From CADDYX01 sp045809945 (GTDB taxonomy: Bacteria; Verrucomicrobiota; Verrucomicrobiia; Chthoniobacterales; UBA10450), in assembly GCA_045809945.1 (NCBI GenBank), contig JBJMWW010000144.1:1-16864 (forward strand): a stretch of 16,864 bases of DNA, written 5' to 3'. The position numbers and the translations under genes were made by a program. Below the pieces are notes generated by a model, which saw only the letters and a program-made list of their open reading frames with translations, had not been told where the DNA came from and ran no database searches. Positions 14,547 through 16,864 of the stretch are shown here, in pieces. Numbering within the stretch: the first letter of the stretch is position 1; every line of letters begins with the position of its first letter.

Positions 14547-15472
14547 TCGCGATGCACTTCCCGATCTCCGGATCGGACATCTCGCCGGCCTATTTGGCAA
14601 TCATCGGATTTGTCATTGGAGTGCTCGGTGGATTTTTCGGCGTTGGCGGCAGCTTCATCGCCGGCCCGGCGCTGCGCGCAGTTGGAGTCGGCTGGAACTT
14701 CGCCGTCGGAACCGATCTCGCGCACATCGTCGGCAAATCGGTCATCGCCGCGCGCCGCCACCGTGCGCTGGGCAACATCGATTTCCGGCTCGGCTTCATC
14801 ATGACGATCGGCACGATTCTCGGGGCTGAGGTTGGCGCGCAGCTTATCCAGGCATTGAAACGCGCCGGGAATATCAACTCGGTCGTGAGCTACGTTTCTA
14901 TCACCGTCTACGTCAGCATTTCATGTTTTATGATGTGGGAAAGCTGGCGCACGCTGCGTCAGCAAAAGAAAGCGCCAGGCACGGTCACGAAAACAGCGCC
15001 GCGCCGCGATGAGTCGTCATTTCGCCACATCACAGCGGCGATCCACCGGCTTAAAATCTGGCCGATGATTTCGCTGCCGGCCTCCGGCGTGAAGGCGATC
15101 TCGCTTTGGACAATTGTCCTCGTTTCCTTCATCGGAGGGTTGTTCAGCGGATTTCTCGGCGGCGGCGCGGGCTACATCCGCATGCCGATGCTTGTCTATG
15201 TGCTCGGCGTGCCGACCCACCTGGCAGTTGGCACCGATTTGTTCGAGATTGTCATTTCGGCGAGTTACGGAACGTTTTCGCACGCGGTGAAGGGGAACGT
15301 GGATATCCTGATCGCACTCGTCATGCACACCGGTGCGGCGATTGGTGCGCAGATCGGCGCCATCGCCACCCAGTTTTTTGCCGGCCCCAAGATCCGTCTA
15401 GCGTTCGTCCCGCTGCCGCTGATCGGCGCCGCGATCGTCGCTTACACGCTGATCACCGGTCACAAATTATGA
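14543..15472 (+). CDS. TSUP (TauE/SafE) family membrane permease
   Basis: The product has 309 residues. TSUP proteins export or import small sulfur- or carbon-containing anions such as sulfite, thiosulfate or sulfoacetate. The two internally repeated halves are visible. The first has GVLGGFFGVGGSFIAGPAL (26-44) followed by AVGTDLAHIVGKS (54-66). The second has GGLFSGFLGGGAGYIRMPM (198-216) followed by AVGTDLFEIVIS (228-239). About eight helices flank a charged central loop (134-170: basic, with a Lys/Arg/Asp-rich stretch). The length fits the longer members of the family. It overlaps the previous gene (ATGA at 14543-14546) and the next (ATGA at 15469-15472), so the three are almost certainly one operon. 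The substrate cannot be told; no sulfur-metabolism genes are in the window. Confidence 0.92.
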   Translation: MIAMHFPISGSDISPAYLAIIGFVIGVLGGFFGVGGSFIAGPALRAVGVGWNFAVGTDLAHIVGKSVIAARRHRALGNIDFRLGFIMTIGTILGAEVGAQLIQALKRAGNINSVVSYVSITVYVSISCFMMWESWRTLRQQKKAPGTVTKTAPRRDESSFRHITAAIHRLKIWPMISLPASGVKAISLWTIVLVSFIGGLFSGFLGGGAGYIRMPMLVYVLGVPTHLAVGTDLFEIVISASYGTFSHAVKGNVDILIALVMHTGAAIGAQIGAIATQFFAGPKIRLAFVPLPLIGAAIVAYTLITGHKL

Positions 15473-16344
15473 ACGTCCTCATTTGCAGCGACGGCACCGA
15501 TCCGGCGGACCATCCGACGCGACTTGGCGCTGTGCTCGCGGCTGCCACGAAGGCGAAGGTGACGTTGCTCGGCGTGGCTGAAACGGCAAACGATGAGCAG
15601 CCGCTGCGCGATGCGATCACATCGGAAGCAGAATCATTGCGCAACCGCGGCTTGTCACCGGAGGTCGTCATTCGGGACGGCGATCCGATCGCGCAGATGT
15701 TCGCGCAAGCGTCGGCTGCGGCCTACGATCTGGTGGTCGTTGGCGCGCCGCGGAAACGAACCAGCGGATTGCACTGGCGTGCCGAGCGAACCTATGAAGT
15801 CATCAAGGCGATCCCGGCGCCGGTCCTCGTTGCGACCGGTGTGCGCGAGGAACTCAAAAGCATCGTTGTATGCACCGGTGGCAAGAAATACATCGATCCG
15901 GCAGTCGCTTTGACCGGCAAGTTCGCGGCCGCGCTTGGGGCATCGGTCACGCTCCTGCACGTCATGGCCGAGCCGCCGGCGATCTATGCCGATTTGGTGC
16001 GCATGGAGGAAGACGTCGCCACCTTGCTCGCATCCGGTTCCGAGTTGGGCCAGAACCTCGCCGCACAGAAAAGTAAAATCGAACAGCTTGGTGTGACCAC
16101 CACTATCCGCATTCGCCACGGCCTCGTGATCGACCAGATTTTCACCGACGTTCGCTCCTCCGGCCACGACATGATCGTGACGGGCTCGTCGCGGGCGCGC
16201 GGCCCGTTGCGCCATTACATCATGGGCGACGTGACGCGCGAAATCGTGAACCGTGCCACCGTTCCTGTGCTGGTCGCACGTTCCGACGCGTCCCCTTCAA
16301 CCGGATTTTTCGCCTCGTTGAAACGGTTGCTCGGTGCCGGCTGA
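15469..16344 (+). CDS. Tandem-domain universal stress protein (UspA family)
   Basis: The product has 291 residues and carries two Usp domains in tandem. The first (1-123) starts MNVLICSDGTDPADH, contains AYDLVVVGAP and ends PAPVLVAT. The second (about 129-271) has SIVVCTGG, VTLLHVM and the nucleotide-loop region GSSRARGPLRHYIMGD followed by VPVLVAR. The second loop resembles the ATP-binding G-x2-G-x9-G-(S/T) pattern, with Asp254 where Ser or Thr is usual. The first domain's loop is degenerate. It is cytoplasmic. The ATG at 15469 overlaps the permease stop; the frame also runs upstream to 15106, but only as a shadow of the permease. Its position suggests a regulatory partner of the permease, which is inference. 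It ends 4 bp from the convergent trpC stop. Confidence 0.93.
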   Translation: MNVLICSDGTDPADHPTRLGAVLAAATKAKVTLLGVAETANDEQPLRDAITSEAESLRNRGLSPEVVIRDGDPIAQMFAQASAAAYDLVVVGAPRKRTSGLHWRAERTYEVIKAIPAPVLVATGVREELKSIVVCTGGKKYIDPAVALTGKFAAALGASVTLLHVMAEPPAIYADLVRMEEDVATLLASGSELGQNLAAQKSKIEQLGVTTTIRIRHGLVIDQIFTDVRSSGHDMIVTGSSRARGPLRHYIMGDVTREIVNRATVPVLVARSDASPSTGFFASLKRLLGAG

Positions 16345-16348
16345 TCGT

Positions 16349-16864
16349 TCAACCGCCGTTGCGCGGAAAGAGCGCGGCCATGGCGGAGTCCTGCGAACGC
16401 ATCAGCGCTTCCCCGATCAGCACCGCATCCACCCCGCACGCTTTCACGCGCGCTAAATCTTCCGCGGTGCGAATTCCACTTTCGCTCACGAGCACGACTT
16501 CCTCGGGAACCTGCTCGCTCAATTGTTCGGTCACGCCGAGATCGACCGCAAACGTCGCGAGATTCCGGTTATTGATGCCAATAATCTCCGCGCCGGCTTC
16601 TAGTGCGATGTCCAGCTCGGCCATGGTGTGAACTTCCACCAGCGCATCGAGCTGAAACGTAGCGGCGACTTCCATCAGACGTTTCAATTCCAGCGGTGGT
16701 AGTGCGGCGACGATGAGCAGAATCGCATCAGCGCCGTTGGCGGCCGATTGCGTCACCTGCACCGGATCGAGAATGAAATCTTTGCGCAGGAGCGGCATTT
16801 CGACGACATCGCGCACCGCGCCCAGGTATTCGAGCCGGCCTTGAAAAAACTGTTCGTCGGTTAA
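16349..16864 (-). CDS. trpC: Indole-3-glycerol phosphate synthase, C-terminal part (runs off the right edge)
   Basis: TrpC closes the indole ring of indole-3-glycerol phosphate in tryptophan synthesis, in the cytoplasm. The window holds the last 171 residues; the frame is open to base 16864 and about 85-95 N-terminal residues are missing. Visible family marks are LTDEQFFQG at the edge, the catalytic lysine in LLRKDFILDP, ADAILLIVAAL, the glutamate in DALVEVHT, IGINNRNLATF, VLVSESGI and VDAVLIGEALM. An internal GTG at 16816 is not a real start because conserved sequence continues upstream of it. It converges on the universal stress protein gene with a 4-bp gap and no room for a separate terminator. 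Confidence 0.97.
   Translation of the reverse strand, partial: LTDEQFFQGRLEYLGAVRDVVEMPLLRKDFILDPVQVTQSAANGADAILLIVAALPPLELKRLMEVAATFQLDALVEVHTMAELDIALEAGAEIIGINNRNLATFAVDLGVTEQLSEQVPEEVVLVSESGIRTAEDLARVKACGVDAVLIGEALMRSQDSAMAALFPRNGG

Overview
The window is GC-rich, dense bacterial chromosome with no phage, insertion sequence, CRISPR, tRNA or rRNA that I can see. The gene set suggests a free-living Gram-negative from the Verrucomicrobiota (Chthoniobacter/Udaeobacter-like soil lineages). It includes many exported proteins with signal peptides, a large S9 peptidase, an exported amidohydrolase, a CcsA cytochrome c maturation protein with a big extracytoplasmic domain, and dispersed palindromic repeats beside 7-bp tandem repeats. 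This placement is inference from family resemblance, not from a marker gene.

Layout. (1) 1-3993 is a minus-strand run. Read in transcription order it holds a CDGSH iron-sulfur protein, a peptidoglycan-binding exported protein, a small DUF2188-like protein, an exported metal-dependent amidohydrolase, and the first 247 residues of a large exported protein that leaves the window. (2) 4074-7372 is on the plus strand: an uncharacterised membrane protein, a small all-helical protein, and an exported prolyl-oligopeptidase-type S9 peptidase bracketed by two copies of a ~72-bp palindromic repeat. A second membrane protein on the minus strand (7541-8104) is clearly a paralogue of the one at 4074-4649. 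(3) 8197-13080 is a plus-strand, probably co-transcribed block: ccsA, purD, an exported S41-like protein lacking the expected catalytic residues, and rnc. (4) thiD and a small ferredoxin lie on the minus strand. (5) 14304-16344 is a tightly overlapping plus-strand operon: small two-helix membrane protein, TSUP (TauE/SafE) permease, tandem universal stress protein. (6) The right edge holds the C-terminal two thirds of trpC on the minus strand.

The housekeeping genes (purD, rnc, thiD, trpC, ccsA) are ordinary. The parts that repay attention are the paralogous membrane pair around the repeat-flanked peptidase, the degenerate S41 protein between purD and rnc, the membrane-protein/TSUP/USP operon, and the repeat elements, one half-copy of which abuts the start codon of the amidohydrolase. 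I see no clearly new defence or mobile system. Nearly all starts lack a purine-rich Shine-Dalgarno sequence. No gene-free stretch exceeds 300 bases; the longest is 3592-3777, where I see nothing convincing.
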